From Scilla litardierei (lineage: Eukaryota; Streptophyta; Magnoliopsida; Asparagales; Asparagaceae), in contig CM061141.1 of NCBI GenBank assembly GCA_030789695.1, positions 321,472,452-321,536,451 of the forward strand: 64,000 bases of DNA, given 5' to 3'. The stretch's first letter is position 1, and every line of letters starts with the position of its first letter. Shown here piece by piece: positions 34,208 to 46,249 of the stretch. The notes below the pieces were generated by a model. That model ran no database searches and was not told where the DNA came from. It saw only the letters and a list, made by a program, of their open reading frames with translations. The translations under genes and the position numbers were made by a program.

Positions 34208-35110
34208 TCACGTGTCCGGGAACAAAAGTGGGTTGCGCTCTCTCATCACATCCTCATTCTCCCAAGTAGACTCTCCTGGCGAGCCGTGTCGCCACATCAC
34301 CCTCATAAGATTGACAACCTTGTTCTGGAGTGACTTCTGACGCCTGTCCAAAATCTGCACTGGCTGCTGGTCATACGTCATGTCAGGGCGAATGGTAATC
34401 TCCGAGAAATCCATAGCATGAGATGGATCGCTGATGTATCGACGAAGCTGCGACACATGGAAAACATTATGAACTCCTTCCAAAGATGGCGGCAAGGCTA
34501 AGCGGTAGGCTACCTCACCAACTCTCTCCAGAATGTCAAACGGTCCAATGTATCGCGGGCTCAACTTCCCTCGCTTCCCAAAGCGAATCACTCCACGATT
34601 CGGGGAAATCTTCAAGAACACATGGTCGCCCGGCTGAAACTCCAAAGGACGGCGTTTAGCATCCGCCCAATGCTTAAAATAGTCCTGAGCAATCCTTAAC
34701 CTCTCCCGAATATTCCTGACAATATCCACAGCCTCCACAATCATCTCAGGTCCCAACTGCTCCCGATCACCAACGTCATCCCAACTCAAAGGCGATCGAC
34801 ATTTCCTCCCATAAAGCGCGGCGAAAGGCGCCATGCCAATACTCGCCTGGTAGCTGTTGTTGTAAGAGAACTCCACCAGATGTAGATGGTCCTCCCACGA
34901 ACCCTTGAAATCCAACATGCACTCCCTCAGTATGTCCTTCAAGATCTGAATCGTCCTCTCAGACTGGCCATTTGTCTGCGGATGGTACGCCGTGCTGAAA
35001 CTCAGACGTGTACCCAAACTCTTCTGCAAACTCTGCCAGAATTGAGAAATGAACCTCGTGTCTCTGTCTGACACGATACTCACAGGGACTCCATGAAGTC
35101 GTACGCTCTC
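34208..35110 (-). pseudogene. Gypsy-A integrase C-terminal half and chromodomain
   Basis: SIVSDRDTRF supplies the second catalytic Asp and NGQSERTIQILKDILR the Glu. GPFDILERVG..AYRLALP is the GPY/F module (~34560-34500). The last ~60 residues (YDQQPVQILDRR ... WRHGSPGESTWENEDVMRER) resemble a Tekay-type chromodomain, which directs integration to marked chromatin. The frame is open from 35110 to the stop at 34208, but pol as a whole is broken. Confidence 0.88.
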
Positions 35111-35181
35111 CTGAACGATTCACGTTACATCACTATCTAAACTAGGAAAAGGAAATAGAAATGGAGAGTAAAAGAATTTAC
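35111..35181 (-). other. Putative 71-bp intron in integrase
   Basis: The conserved integrase frame breaks after RYME and resumes at ESVRLHGVPVSIV. Between them, on the minus strand, is a T-rich 71-bp sequence with a GTAAAT start and a TTCAG end; removing it restores frame exactly. It may be a real intron or a small insertion. Confidence 0.5.
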
Positions 35182-35742
35182 CTCCATGTATCTCCTCGCT
35201 AGCGCCTCAGTGGACTGTCCTACTCGGAATGGAATAAAGTGCGCGGATTTGGTCAATCGATCTACGATCACCCAAATCGCGTCATTCTGCTTCGGACTCC
35301 GAGGTAGTCCAGTCACGAAATCCATAGTGATGTGTTGCCACTTCCACTCCGGAATTGGAAGCAGTTGTAGCAACCATGCCGTATGCTAATGCTCCGCCTT
35401 TACCTGCTGGCAAACCAAGCACTTGGCTACACTCTGAGCCACACTCCTCTTCATACCATGCCACCAATAGTTCAGACGAAGATCCTTGTACATCTTGGTG
35501 CCACCAGGATGCACAGAATACGGCGAACTGTGTGCCTCCACCAACAACTCCTCCCTGATATCCCCAGCTGGCACACACACCCTAGCTCCATACCTCAGCG
35601 AGCCATCCTCATGAATCAAAAAGTCAGTCCGCAGACCGGCTTCTACCTGCTCCCAAATCTTCACCAGCTTCGGATCCTCTGCCTGACCAGCCTTGATCCG
35701 ACCCACGATCGTCGACTGTATCTGCATACACATCAACGGAGA
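35182..35742 (-). pseudogene. Gypsy-A integrase N-terminal half
   Basis: Contains the H2C2 zinc-binding region (HPGGTKMYKDLR ... CLVCQQVKAEH) and MDFVTGLP with the first catalytic Asp. An in-frame TAG at 35383-35385 falls where relatives have glutamine. The upstream joining codons are interrupted by the solo LTR. Confidence 0.85.
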
Positions 35743-35747
35743 AGCCT

Positions 35748-38258
35748 TGTCACGACCCGCTTCCCTAAAATGGAGACGAGACGTGAGAAGGTCCGCTCAA
35801 GCGTGGAGCTGTGAAGCTGCACGCCTGATAAGCGTCAATTTAGTATAAGCAGGTCCCTGTAAACGCAAACGGAACAACAATAATAATAATAGAAAAAGGA
35901 GACGGATATGAAATACCAATCCCAAAGTTTGTCCACAAAATATTCAACATCACAGAAAAAGCCACCAGGCTAACAGGAAAGAGTCTAAAGGCCCAGAACA
36001 AGGCCAAACAAAACACAAACATAACAGAGTATCAAACTAGGTGCCACGCACCGACAACCTAAGCAATCTAACAAAAACCAGACATAGACACTAAGACTGA
36101 TCTCCAGTGTCGAAGAAGTCCTCGATCAACGCTGGTTTTGACTCAGCGTCAGCGAACACCGCGTCCTCAGCAAGTATCTCAGGCTCGGGCTCTAACATGT
36201 GTCACCCAAAAGAGAAAAGGGGCACATGTCAGCAAGTCGAAAGACTTGTGCAAGGAAACTGAAAGAAAGGTACACTAACAACCTAACAGTTAAAGTATGG
36301 TGCATGGCATGGCAAGTATAGTATGGAGATAACAAGTAAAGTGAAGTACAAGTATCAAGTATCAAGTGGTAAGTGTGACAAGTATTGTCAAGTAACAAGT
36401 ACAAGGGATCACCCACACATGGATGCACTATTGCCCGCAGGCTGTGGTCATGTACAAGGGATCACTCAGAGAGTGCCCTATTACCCGCAGGCTGTGTTGA
36501 CCTCGTTTTCTGGAACACGAGCCAGAATTGTAATTGGCCTAGGGTTGTGCCCGCAGAACGGGTGCCTAGCCGGAACAAATAGTACAAGTATGTAGCGAAG
36601 CTACGCAATCACGATGAGTGTTCAAGCATGCAATGACATGAGCAGATATTCACGTACCGTTAATTGAAATTAAACGTGACAGGCAAAATGCAATGACATG
36701 AACATATTCGCGTACCGTTAATTTAAATTAAACGTGACAGGCAAAATGCAATGACATGAACATATTTGCGTACCGTTAATTTAAATTAAACATGGCAGTT
36801 AAAATGCAATAGCAGTTAAGGATGCATGGATGACATGAACAGTTAATACGCGTACCGTTAAGGGAAAGTAAACGTGACATACAAGCATGATGAAGGTGAC
36901 GGACCAAGCTTCGTTGTCAAGCTAGGTCAATGGCGTCCAGACGGCTATCCTTTCACCGTCTAGTCTCTTTTACGCTAAAGCAAGGTAATGGCCTAAGACA
37001 TGGCCCAAATCAAGAGATGCAAGTTTCACTTGCCTGATACCGGGATTGACGAGCAATGAAGATCGTCACACAAGCTAACTACGGAATAGATCACTGTTAT
37101 AGCAAAACAATTATTAGAACAACGATTCTAAATCGATTTCTTAATAGAATCCTAATCGTCTAATAATCCATTTTATTAGGGTTTCACAAATGTCAATGTG
37201 GGTTATGCTAAAACTAAAGAATCGAGTATTACCGTGAAGAAGCGGAGGAACGATGCCGAGCAACCACGGCAACGGAAGAACGATCCAGCTCAAATCTGGA
37301 AATGAGGAAAAATCTGGAGAAATAGGTTTTGATATGGGTTTTGGGGGTTTGATGAAGGTTTGAGGAAGGTGGAAGGTGGAAAGTGATAAGTGAGGGTTTG
37401 GATGATGGAGGATGAGCTTGGAATGAAGGTTTGAGGGTTTGGGGAAGATGAGAGCTTAATGGGGGAGAAATTAGGTTTAGAGTTGAAGAAGAAGAAGAAG
37501 AAAATGTTTGGGATGGGTATTTATAGGGTTTGATGTCGGCTAGGGCAAAATTAGGGTTTACTGCACTGATTAGTCGGTCAAAGAACAACTGTTGACCGAC
37601 TTGTTTGAGAACTAGTCGGTCGGTTGACCAACGCAGACCGACTAAGTGTAAACAGTAGCTCCTGACGAAAACCTGAACTAAGAGTTAGTCGGTCAAAGAA
37701 CAACTACTGACCGACTAGTTTGACATCTAGTCGGTCGATGAACGTTCTTAGACCGACTAAAAGTGAACAGTAACTGGTACCAAAAATAGTTAATGAGTTA
37801 GTCGGTTAAAGAAGCATTGCTGACCGACTAGTTTGTAACCTAGTCGGTCAACCAACGTTCTTAGACCGACTAACGATAAACAGTAACTCCTGAACATTTA
37901 TCAAAGCCCACTAGTCGGTTCAAGAAGGTTTTCCGACCGACTGGATCGTCATCTAGTCGGTCGGTGCCCCTTCTTACACCGGCTAATGTGCACTGAAAGT
38001 TCCGAAATGGAGCACAAAGCTCCGGGATGGTTTCCTAAGTCTCCTAGGCTCGTTCTAACTCTAAGATATCGACGTTATGAAACCCGTCACGAATGACTTA
38101 CTCCAAACACGCCGACCGACGGAAGAATCTAGAGAATCACGACGAAACGAACGAAAATGAAAACTACGGAGACGGAAATGGAAATCGCAACCAAGGAGAA
38201 GCAACCAAATATATATATATATATAATAAAATCCATACATGAAAAACCAGTCGTTACA
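35748..38258 (-). mobile_element. Solo LTR of gypsy-A family
   Basis: 2511 bp, TGTCACGACCC...GTCGTTACA, flanked by AGCCT at 35743-35747 and 38259-38263. It carries TATA 37518-37526 and a hairpin array 37570-37985. It interrupts pol between RNase H and integrase: the pol frame stops at 38259 and resumes at 35742. A solo LTR with perfect TSD results from LTR-LTR recombination that removes the internal region. Confidence 0.93.
37570..37985 (-). promoter_or_regulatory. AGTCGGTC/GACCGACT array, solo LTR
   Basis: Four hairpin units, about as well preserved as in the full gypsy-A LTRs, though the rest of this LTR is clearly diverged from them. The array starts about 45 bp upstream of the TATA box. 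Confidence 0.82.
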
Positions 38259-38263
38259 AGCCT

Positions 38264-38906
38264 CCCCAGGAAGAACAATCTCAAATCCAGACTCGCAAAA
38301 ATCCTGTTGCAATCTCCACTGCGAAGTCAACAACATCACCGATGGAAGCCTACTCAGCGCATCCAGAACCACATTCACCTTGCCAGGGTGATACTGCAAA
38401 TCAATCTCATAATCCGCCATGAGCTCCAACCATCGACACTGTCGCATGTTGAGCTCCTTCTGAGTAAAAATATACTTCAAGCTTTTGTGATCGGTGAAGA
38501 TCTTCACTTTCTCACTCAGCAGGAAGTGCCTCCAAATCTTGAGCGCAAACACGACAGCATCCAACTCCAAGTCATGCGTCGGGTAATTCTTCTCATGAGT
38601 CTTGAGCTGACGCGAAGCATATGCCACAACATGCACGTGCTGATGCAACACACAACCGAGACCCTTGCCAGAAGCATCGCAAAAGATCTCAAATCCTCCA
38701 CTGCGATCAGGCACAACCAGAATAGGGACAGTCGTTAATCTCTCCCTCAGGACACCGAAGGCATTCTCACAATCACCCGACCAAACAAAAGGTACATCCT
38801 TCTGTGTCAATCTGGTCATCGGCTCAGAAATACGGGAAAAGTCCTTAATGAAACGTCGATAGTAACCAGCAAGCCCAAGGAAACTCCAGATCTCAGACGC
38901 TGACTA
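38264..38906 (-). pseudogene. Gypsy-A RNase H
   Basis: [29 protein letters not shown] and [11 protein letters not shown] are typical gypsy RNase H motifs; DALSRLPS follows near 38340. TAG at 38904-38906 separates it from the RT frame, where relatives have glutamine. Confidence 0.88.
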
Positions 38907-40117
38907 CGGAACAGGCCACTCTCTGATGGCCTTAATCTTCTCGGGATCCACTGAAATTCCCTCACCAGTCACCATATGCCCGAGAAATGCAACTCTGTCC
39001 AGCCAAAACTCGCACTTCGAAAACTTGGCATACAAACGATGCTTCCTCAAAATCTCCAATACTGTCCTCAAGTGCGAGGCATGCTCCTCCTCTGACTTAG
39101 AATAGATCAGAATGTCGTCAATAAAGATAACGACAAACTTATCTAAAAAGTCATAGAAGATCAGATCCATCAGATTCATGAAAACTGTGGGTGCATTGGT
39201 TACACCGAAGGGCATAACCACAAACTCGTAGTGTCCATACTTCGTCCTGAATGCTGTCTTCGGAACATCTTCCTTCTTCACCTTCAGCTGATGATAACCA
39301 CTCCTCAGATCCAACTTCGAAAACACCCTCGAACCTCCAAGCTGATCAAAAATATCATCGATGCGAGGCAACGGGTATTTATTCTTCACGGTCACCGCAT
39401 TCAGCTCCCGATAGTCTACGCACATGCGACGCGAACCATCCTTCTTCTTCACCAGCAGCACCGGTGCTCCCCACGGAGACACACTAGGATTGACATAACC
39501 CTTCTGTAAAAGCTCATCCAGCTGCTTCCGCAATTCCTCTAACTTTGCGGGTGTCATACGATAAGGCACTTTCGAAATCGGTTGCGCTCCCGGAATAAGA
39601 TCAATCGAAAACTCGAGAGCTCGATCGGGTGGCAATCCAGACATCTCCTCGGGGAAGACGTCATCGAAGTCCCGCACAACCGCTGGCCTCTCCAGCTCCA
39701 TCTGCATAGCCACAATCTTCACCGGCCTGGCCCGAAATCTGACAGGGCCAAGCGAACTGCTACCTCGGCTGAACTCAAATACTGGATGTCCGGGAATCTC
39801 GAACACCACCTTCTTCCTCCGACAGTCGATCGTAGCATAGAAGCTCGCAAGCCAATCCATCCCAAGGGCCGCATCATAGTTGATGATGTCGTGGACAATG
39901 AAATCAGCGTAAAGCTCATATCCACAAACCACCAACGGGCAAGAATTGCAACCACGATGCACCGAGATCACGCCATTCCCTGTAACGATATTCCAACTCT
40001 TGGAAAGAGGGGACGTCGACAAGGAATGCTTCTCCACGAAGCTCCGAGAAATAATGCACATCGATGCACCAGAGTCAAAGAGGACTCGTGCAGGAAATGT
40101 GCAAACCAGAATCACAC
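38904..40117 (-). pseudogene. Gypsy-A protease and reverse transcriptase
   Basis: Protease: [58 protein letters not shown] and FIDDILIYS (catalytic Asp pair at about 39105-39135). The frame is open across protease and RT and ends at TAG 38904-38906. The frame also extends to an ATG at 40139, but that ATG lies inside a putative intron. Confidence 0.9.
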
Positions 40118-40229
40118 CTACAAACAGCCTAACAATCAAATCCTATTCTATCAACAAACATGTGCAAGCAACCAAACATAATCTAACAATCAAACTAACT
40201 AAGGAAGAAACAGCTAGAAGGAGAGTTAC
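40118..40229 (-). other. Putative 112-bp intron between gag and protease
   Basis: On the minus strand, a T-rich segment with a GTAACT start and a TTTGTAG end separates VDEVIT from [16 protein letters not shown]. Its removal leaves one continuous frame. No protein-like conservation is apparent inside it. Confidence 0.5.
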
Positions 40230-41357
40230 ATGTGATAACCTCATCCACAGCCATGCTCTCCACCTCAGTCATCAGAAAAGCCTGCCCACTCGGCTGCACG
40301 GCCTGCTGAAAAGCCTGCCTCTACGAAACAAGAGCTGCTCCACGTCCAGCAGGAACAGGCGATCTCTGCTGCAACGGCCGTGCTGCAACAGGTGCCTTCC
40401 AAGGCTGCTTCGACCTCGGACAATCCTTCATGGTATGGGTAGGATCTCCACAGACAACACACTGGCCCAGAAATCTCCTACACTGATCTGTGATATGCCC
40501 GGTCTTACCGCAGAAATGGCAAGTCTTCTGAATAAGCCCTCCTGGCCTCTTGAACTGAACTGGCTGGTTAGGCTTGAAACCAGGCCTAACCACCGCTCTG
40601 GCCTGCTCCATAGGCCTCTTCCTAGCTCCAGCAACATGTCCCCTCCTCTGGCTCAGGTTCAGCTCCTGGCTCCTCGCAGCAACCACAACCTTCTGATAAG
40701 AGTCCAGATCAGAGAAAGGCACAAAACTCTGAAGCTCCAAAGCAAGTCCCTGCAGGAACCTCTGAGCCCTCTCATCAGCATCATGCACCATCTTCGGTGC
40801 GAACCGACTCAGCCTAGTGAACTCTTGGTGGTACTGGTCCACCGTCAAGCTCCCTTGCTTCAGCTCAATAAAACGCTGCAGCATATCCTTCATGGAGCCT
40901 TCGGAAAGAACTCTTCATCAAACATGGACTTAAAGGTAGCCCAAGCTATCGGCTCCACCAGCATCTTCTCTTCCGCATCCCACCAGTTTCGAGCATTATC
41001 CTTGAGCTGCCTCTTCGCCAAATCAACCCATCCAGCCGGGCAGATCTTCGCCATCTTCAAATTATCCTCTATGTTCCGAATCCACTCATCGGTAGCTAGA
41101 GGACTCTCAGACCCGTCAAAATAAGCCAGACCCAGCTCCCGAAACTGCTTCGCTCCTGGCTCGGAACGAGGGGCCTCTGGAATAGCCCGAGCAGCTCGAA
41201 CAACTGGAGCATTCTGGACTTGCAGGAGCACGCCCTGCTGCAACTGCATCATCTGAAGCATCATCCGCATCATCTCCCCATTGGTGGGATCCCGCTCAGG
41301 CTACTCGTCATGAGGGGGCGCGCTACCACCACCACGGGTAAATCGCCTTCCTGCCAT
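40230..41357 (-). pseudogene. gag: Gypsy-A gag with two zinc knuckles
   Basis: The ATG at 41357 starts MAGRRFTRGG. The capsid region includes FDGSESPLATDEWIRNIE and WATFKSMFDEEFFP; KQGSLTVDQYHQEFTRLS follows after a one-base frameshift near 40893. Two CX2CX4HX4C knuckles lie at about 40420-40521 (CHFCGKTGHITDQC and CVVCGDPTHTMKDC). In-frame TAG codons occur at 41301-41303 and 40318-40320. Confidence 0.88.
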
Positions 41358-41501
41358 CTAATGACGCAGAAAACGAAACAAATTAGACTCATAGCTTATT
41401 GCTCGGATGTCGAACTTAGTTTATTGGACATTCTAATATTATTATCGTTATTCCGACAATTCGTAGTTACAGAGGGACCTGCATGGGCCACCAACAAAAC
41501 C
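41358..41501 (-). other. Gypsy-A leader and primer-binding region
   Basis: The sequence CCTGCATGGGCCACCAAC next to the LTR is conserved before the LTR at 49644 and partly before 30832, so it is probably the PBS side. I could not assign the tRNA with confidence. Confidence 0.55.
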
Positions 41502-44037
41502 TGTCACGTCCCGCTTCCCTAAAATGGAGGCGAGACGTGAGAAGGTCTGCTCAGACGTGGAGCCGTGAAGCTTCGCGCCTGATAAGCGTCAATAAAACAT
41601 ATGCAGGTCCCTGTAACCACGAGCAGAACAAGATAATAACACAAGGAGATACAGAAATAAAATCCCAAATCTCAGCAATGTCCAAACATTAAAATTTAGT
41701 TCAACATCCAGAAAATCCACCAGGCTAAACAGAAAGAGTCTAAAGGCCCAGAACAAGGCCAACAAAGACAAACATAAACAGAGTATTGGTGCTACGCATT
41801 GACAACAAAAACAGTCTAAAACGAAGAACACAAGCAGCCTCTACGACTGATCTCCAGTGTCCTCGTACTCCTCAACGAACGCAGGCTCTGACTCAGCGTC
41901 AACAAACACCACGTCCTTCGCAGCACTCTCAGGCTCGGGATCTGACATGTGTCACCCAAAAGAGTAAAGGGGCACATGTCAGCAAGTCTAACGAGACTTG
42001 AGCAAGGAAACGAAAGTGAAGGCAAACTAGCAACCTAGCAGTTCTAGTATGATGCATAACATGGCAAGTATAGTATGGAAGTGACAAGTAAAGGGAAGTA
42101 CAAGTAGCAAGTATGGCATGGATAACAAGTTTTACAAGTAAAAACACGGACAAGTACAAGTCAAGAAGTTCACGTCAAGTGAACACGTCAATTAAACACG
42201 TCAAGTAAACACGTCAAGTAAACAAGTTGTGCACAGAGATTTCGTCTGCTGGCTAGAGTGGCTGATCGGGCCAACTCGTAAGCTCAGGTGACCGCTTATC
42301 CCTACCCCTCCACGTGTATCGAGCCAGGGCATTACCCCCGAACACGGAATGCTTGCTTCTGGATCACGAGCCAGGAAGTGTATTTGGCATAGGGTTGTGC
42401 CCGCTAAAAAGCAGGTGCCTAGCCTAGCCTAGGGTTATGCCTGCAACACAGGTGCCTAGCCGAAAACAAGTAGATCGGGCATTGGCTATCGACCAACACA
42501 CGTGGCCCGATTCTGGAACACGAGCCAGGAAACACAAGTATTGTAGCGTGTGCTACGAATGTGACATTCAACATGGATAGCATGGATGACATGGCGAGTT
42601 ATAATGCAATGCGTACAGTTATAGTATTAAAACGTGACAGATAAGATGCAAACAATTAAGGAAGTCGGATCTAGCCTCGTTGTCAAGCTAGATCCTGAAA
42701 TTGCGCCTATGCGGGTATAATTTCGTCGCCTAGTCTCTTTTACGCCTACAACAAGATAATGGCCTAAGCCATGTCCTAAATCACTAGTGGCAAGTTTCAC
42801 TTGCTTGGCACCAAGGTTGACGATCGACAAGCTCGTCACACAAAATTGTTATCTACGGAGAATGGATCACTGTTATGGTGAAACAACATTAGAAACGATA
42901 TCTAAATCCGGTTCTATAAACGAATCCTACGACGTCTAATCTCCATTTTTATTAGGGTTTCATAATATCAAATGTGGGTGATGAAAATATTAAAGGTTCG
43001 AACACTACCGTAGGAAGCGGAAGATCGATGCCGAGCAAGCACGGCAACGGAAGAAACGATCCGGGGAACCACGGTTCAGATCTGGAATGGATGGAGAAAT
43101 CTGGAGAAAATGAGGTTTGATGGGGTTTTGGGGAAGGCCGACGGCCTAGGGGTAGTGGCCGGCGCTAGAATGCGTGAGGGGAGCTCGGGGGATGAAGGAA
43201 TTGCTCAAGAGGAAGGAGGAATGGTTTAGGATTGAAGGGAAATCCATGGGGAAGAACTAGGTTTAGAGGAGAAAAAGAAAGAAGAAGAAACTGATCGGCT
43301 ATTTATAGGGATGAACCGGCGGTCGTCCAAAAATTAGGGTTTCTGGGTTGATTAGTCGGTCAAAGAAGGGTTGTTGACCGACTGGTTTAAGAACTAGTCG
43401 GTCGGTTGACTAACTGTGACCGACTAACACCAAACAGTAACTCAGGTCGTCAAAATGGTCAATGAATTAGTCGGTTAAAGAACAATGGTTGATCGCCTAG
43501 TTTGCAACCTAGTCGGTTGAAAAATGTTCTTAGACCGACTAACGATAAATAGTAACTTAGGTGAAATTAATCAAAGGAACTAGTCGATCTGAGAGCAAGT
43601 TCTGACCGACTAGTTACGCATCTAGTCGGTCAGTGGTTGTTCTTAGACCGACTAAGAGTAAACAGTAACCTCTGGATTATTGATTCAATGAACTAGTCGG
43701 TTTGAGAATAGTTGCCGACCGACTAGATCTCAATCTAGTCGGTTGGTTCCCCTTCTTGAACCAACTAAAGTGCACGAAACGTGCCGAATTGAAGCGCGAA
43801 GCTTCGGGAAGATTTCTATGGCTTCTACGATCACCCTAACTCTAAAATTTGAGCGATTTGAAATTCGTCATGAGTGACTTACTCCAAGATCAACGATATA
43901 AGGAAGAAGCTAAAGAATTACAACGAAACGAACGAAAACGAAAGCTACGGAGACGGAAACCACACATAAGGATAAATCCACCAAAACATATATATATAAT
44001 ATAGATAATCCAAATACATGAAAAACCAGTCGTTACA
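41502..44037 (-). repeat. Gypsy-A LTR, right (5' LTR)
   Basis: TGTCACGTCCC...GTCGTTACA, nearly identical to 31613-34161. TATA box 43300-43308, hairpin array 43352-43767. This is the promoter copy of the element. Confidence 0.93.
43352..43767 (-). promoter_or_regulatory. AGTCGGTC/GACCGACT array, gypsy-A 5' LTR
   Basis: Four hairpin units upstream of the TATA box at 43300-43308. It retains AGTCGGTC and GACCGACT at two positions where the left LTR has TAATCGGTC and GATCGACT. Confidence 0.85.
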
Positions 44038-44042
44038 GATAC

Positions 44043-46244
44043 CAGGACCTGGACTTCATCCCAAATTTGGGGTGAAAATAGCACACGACGTAGTGGACAC
44101 GGGCACTGTACACCGGGCCTCTCAGCTCCCCCGTCCCTGGCAGGAGTGAGGCTCATATCACAACATCCGTTTGCCCCTTCCCCTCCACTCCCGGTAAAGG
44201 CGAGTGGGTATAAAAATCCCCTCCACTCCCGGTAAAGGCGAGTGGGTATAAACTCAACATATCACATAATCGCTTCCCCCAACTTCTCAGTCTAGGCCGC
44301 ATACCCACTGTTTACTCAAATCCCAGCTAAAACCGGGGCTTTGATAACTCACCCTCATTAGAGAGAACTGAGACATTCAAGAGTTTCATTTCATCATTTT
44401 AGTAATGAAGGAGTCATGTAGCATGGCGTCACATTTCATATTCATATCAACGTGGGTCATGCACTGAAGTGTCATGCCCTCCATCGTATTCATCAACCCA
44501 TCATCACATCACATATGGTACCATGCATGACATGCTCCCAATATTACAATTTCATATCAAATCTCAGTTCATATCCATATGATTGAGCATTTATAACATT
44601 TCTGGCATTTGCCTTCATTCAGGCATTTTCACAAACACGTGGTGAGCGTGACGTGCGTATCCGTAAGCACATTAGCAGATCAATTGGCATGACATATCAT
44701 TAGTCTAGTTTACATGTAAAAACAATAATCATGTGCCATAGTGGGTGGAATAACAACAATATACAATTTAACACATCACTTAACCATTCAGCTTGCAGGA
44801 ATTTGTAGAAGTTACCAATACATGGGAATATATCATCAGAATATATTGAGAATTTGACAAAATGTCCCAAATGAAAGTTATAGATATGTTAGTTCTTGAT
44901 TCACAGATAAAATTACATGGAAAAATATTAAGTATATGATTTATTGTGAATTAATTGGTGAAGTGTGTCAAATCTGTTTTTCAGACAGATTTAGGGTCTG
45001 TATTGGAAGCCAATTTTGGACATGTTGGAGCCAGAAATTCGACATATAAGCACTCTGGTGAATTTTTAAAAAAACTTGTTAAATTTTCAACAAGACTAAG
45101 ATCATAAAATTCCATAATGTGTGCAGGTGTCTAGGACAATTGTACTGAACTGTGTAAACACTGAAAATCAAACAGACATGTTGTAAAGATAGATTTATTG
45201 GTCCTAATTTCTGAATTGCAACTATGTCAAAGTTTATATGATTTTGGGGTAGAACTTCAATATCTACAAGCGCATATTTGTTTCGAACCCTAATTAGAGC
45301 TACAGTAACCACAATCAAGGCAAAATCAGACATCAAGATTTCTGAATTTCAAAGGGAGATGACTTTGCTAAGAAGTTCAAAGCGAAATTGTGAAATTGAG
45401 CCATTGCATGTAAAAATTGAATATCCTTATCACATATTGGATAAAACATGCTATAAAAACATATTAGCAAAAATTAATTTGATGGAATTCCAAACCAAGA
45501 GAGTTCCTACCTCTAAAGCTTAATTTCCTCTTCTCTTCCTCTTTCTTTCTTCTCCATCTTCTTCCCTCTTCAAGCAAACATGGCTTCCTTCTATTTGTGA
45601 ATGGAAATTAGGATTTGCATTTGTTAAATGAGGGGGAAAGGAGAATAGGGGTGGCCGGCCTTGTTGGTGCAAGGAAAAGAAAAGAAAAATGAAAAGGGAA
45701 GAGAAAAGAAAGGTAAAGAAGAATGGAGAACTTTCTCCAAAAATATCCAATACTAGAACCTCCCTTAAGATAAGCATGCACATCGTAAAATGACCAAAAT
45801 ACCCCTCCATATTCTAGGTATTTACAAGTTTGTCATTACTTTACGCACACACAACTTTAGTATGTACGCACATCAGCTTTGGTCCAAATGACCGTTTTGA
45901 CCCTAACCTTTCTAAAAGTTTACGGGGGTTGCCATTGACTCCTTACCCCTTTCACACTAGCATGGCTCTCCATACACACATCCACGCATATCTATACATG
46001 CATACATGCTTCACACGTACACGTCTAACACATTCCTGTTGTTTTACACCACGACATCATTTGCACTTCTCCTGCATTCACATTTCGCATTCTCTTCCCT
46101 TAGCCACGTATTACGGCCTAATCTCCTTGCACTACGTCATATACATCGATATCTACGCTTATTTCATGTCCACGTATGCATCGTAAGTAGAAATACCACG
46201 TGTGTTCGGTAGAATACACGTATAGTGCAATATAGGGCATGACA
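44043..46244 (-). repeat. Gypsy-B right LTR, right part
   Basis: Continues the LTR interrupted at 31612 and ends GGCATGACA before the TSD CCGGT (46245-46249). It contains two tandem copies of CCCCTCCACTCCCGGTAAAG (44174 and 44218 regions) and a GGCCGGCC motif near 45650. This is the most complete B LTR sequence in the window. Confidence 0.88.
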
Positions 46245-46249
46245 CCGGT

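Larger units (their letters stand above)
31613..44037 (-). mobile_element. Complete gypsy-A chromovirus (Tekay-like)
   Basis: LTRs of 2549 bp (31613-34161) and 2536 bp (41502-44037), TSD GATAC, read on the minus strand: gag, protease, RT, RNase H, integrase, chromodomain. The RT-before-integrase order defines gypsy and the C-terminal chromodomain-like segment defines a chromovirus. By eye the LTRs differ at about 30-35 sites (~1.3 %) plus a 12-13 bp repeat-copy difference, so the insertion is older than copia 1. The internal region is split by a solo LTR of the same family and broken by stops. Confidence 0.93.

Noticed and set aside
39946..41124. 392-codon plus frame and other plus frames over gypsy A
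   Set aside because: Antisense shadows of pol and gag; no recognisable domain, whereas the minus frames carry RT and protease motifs.
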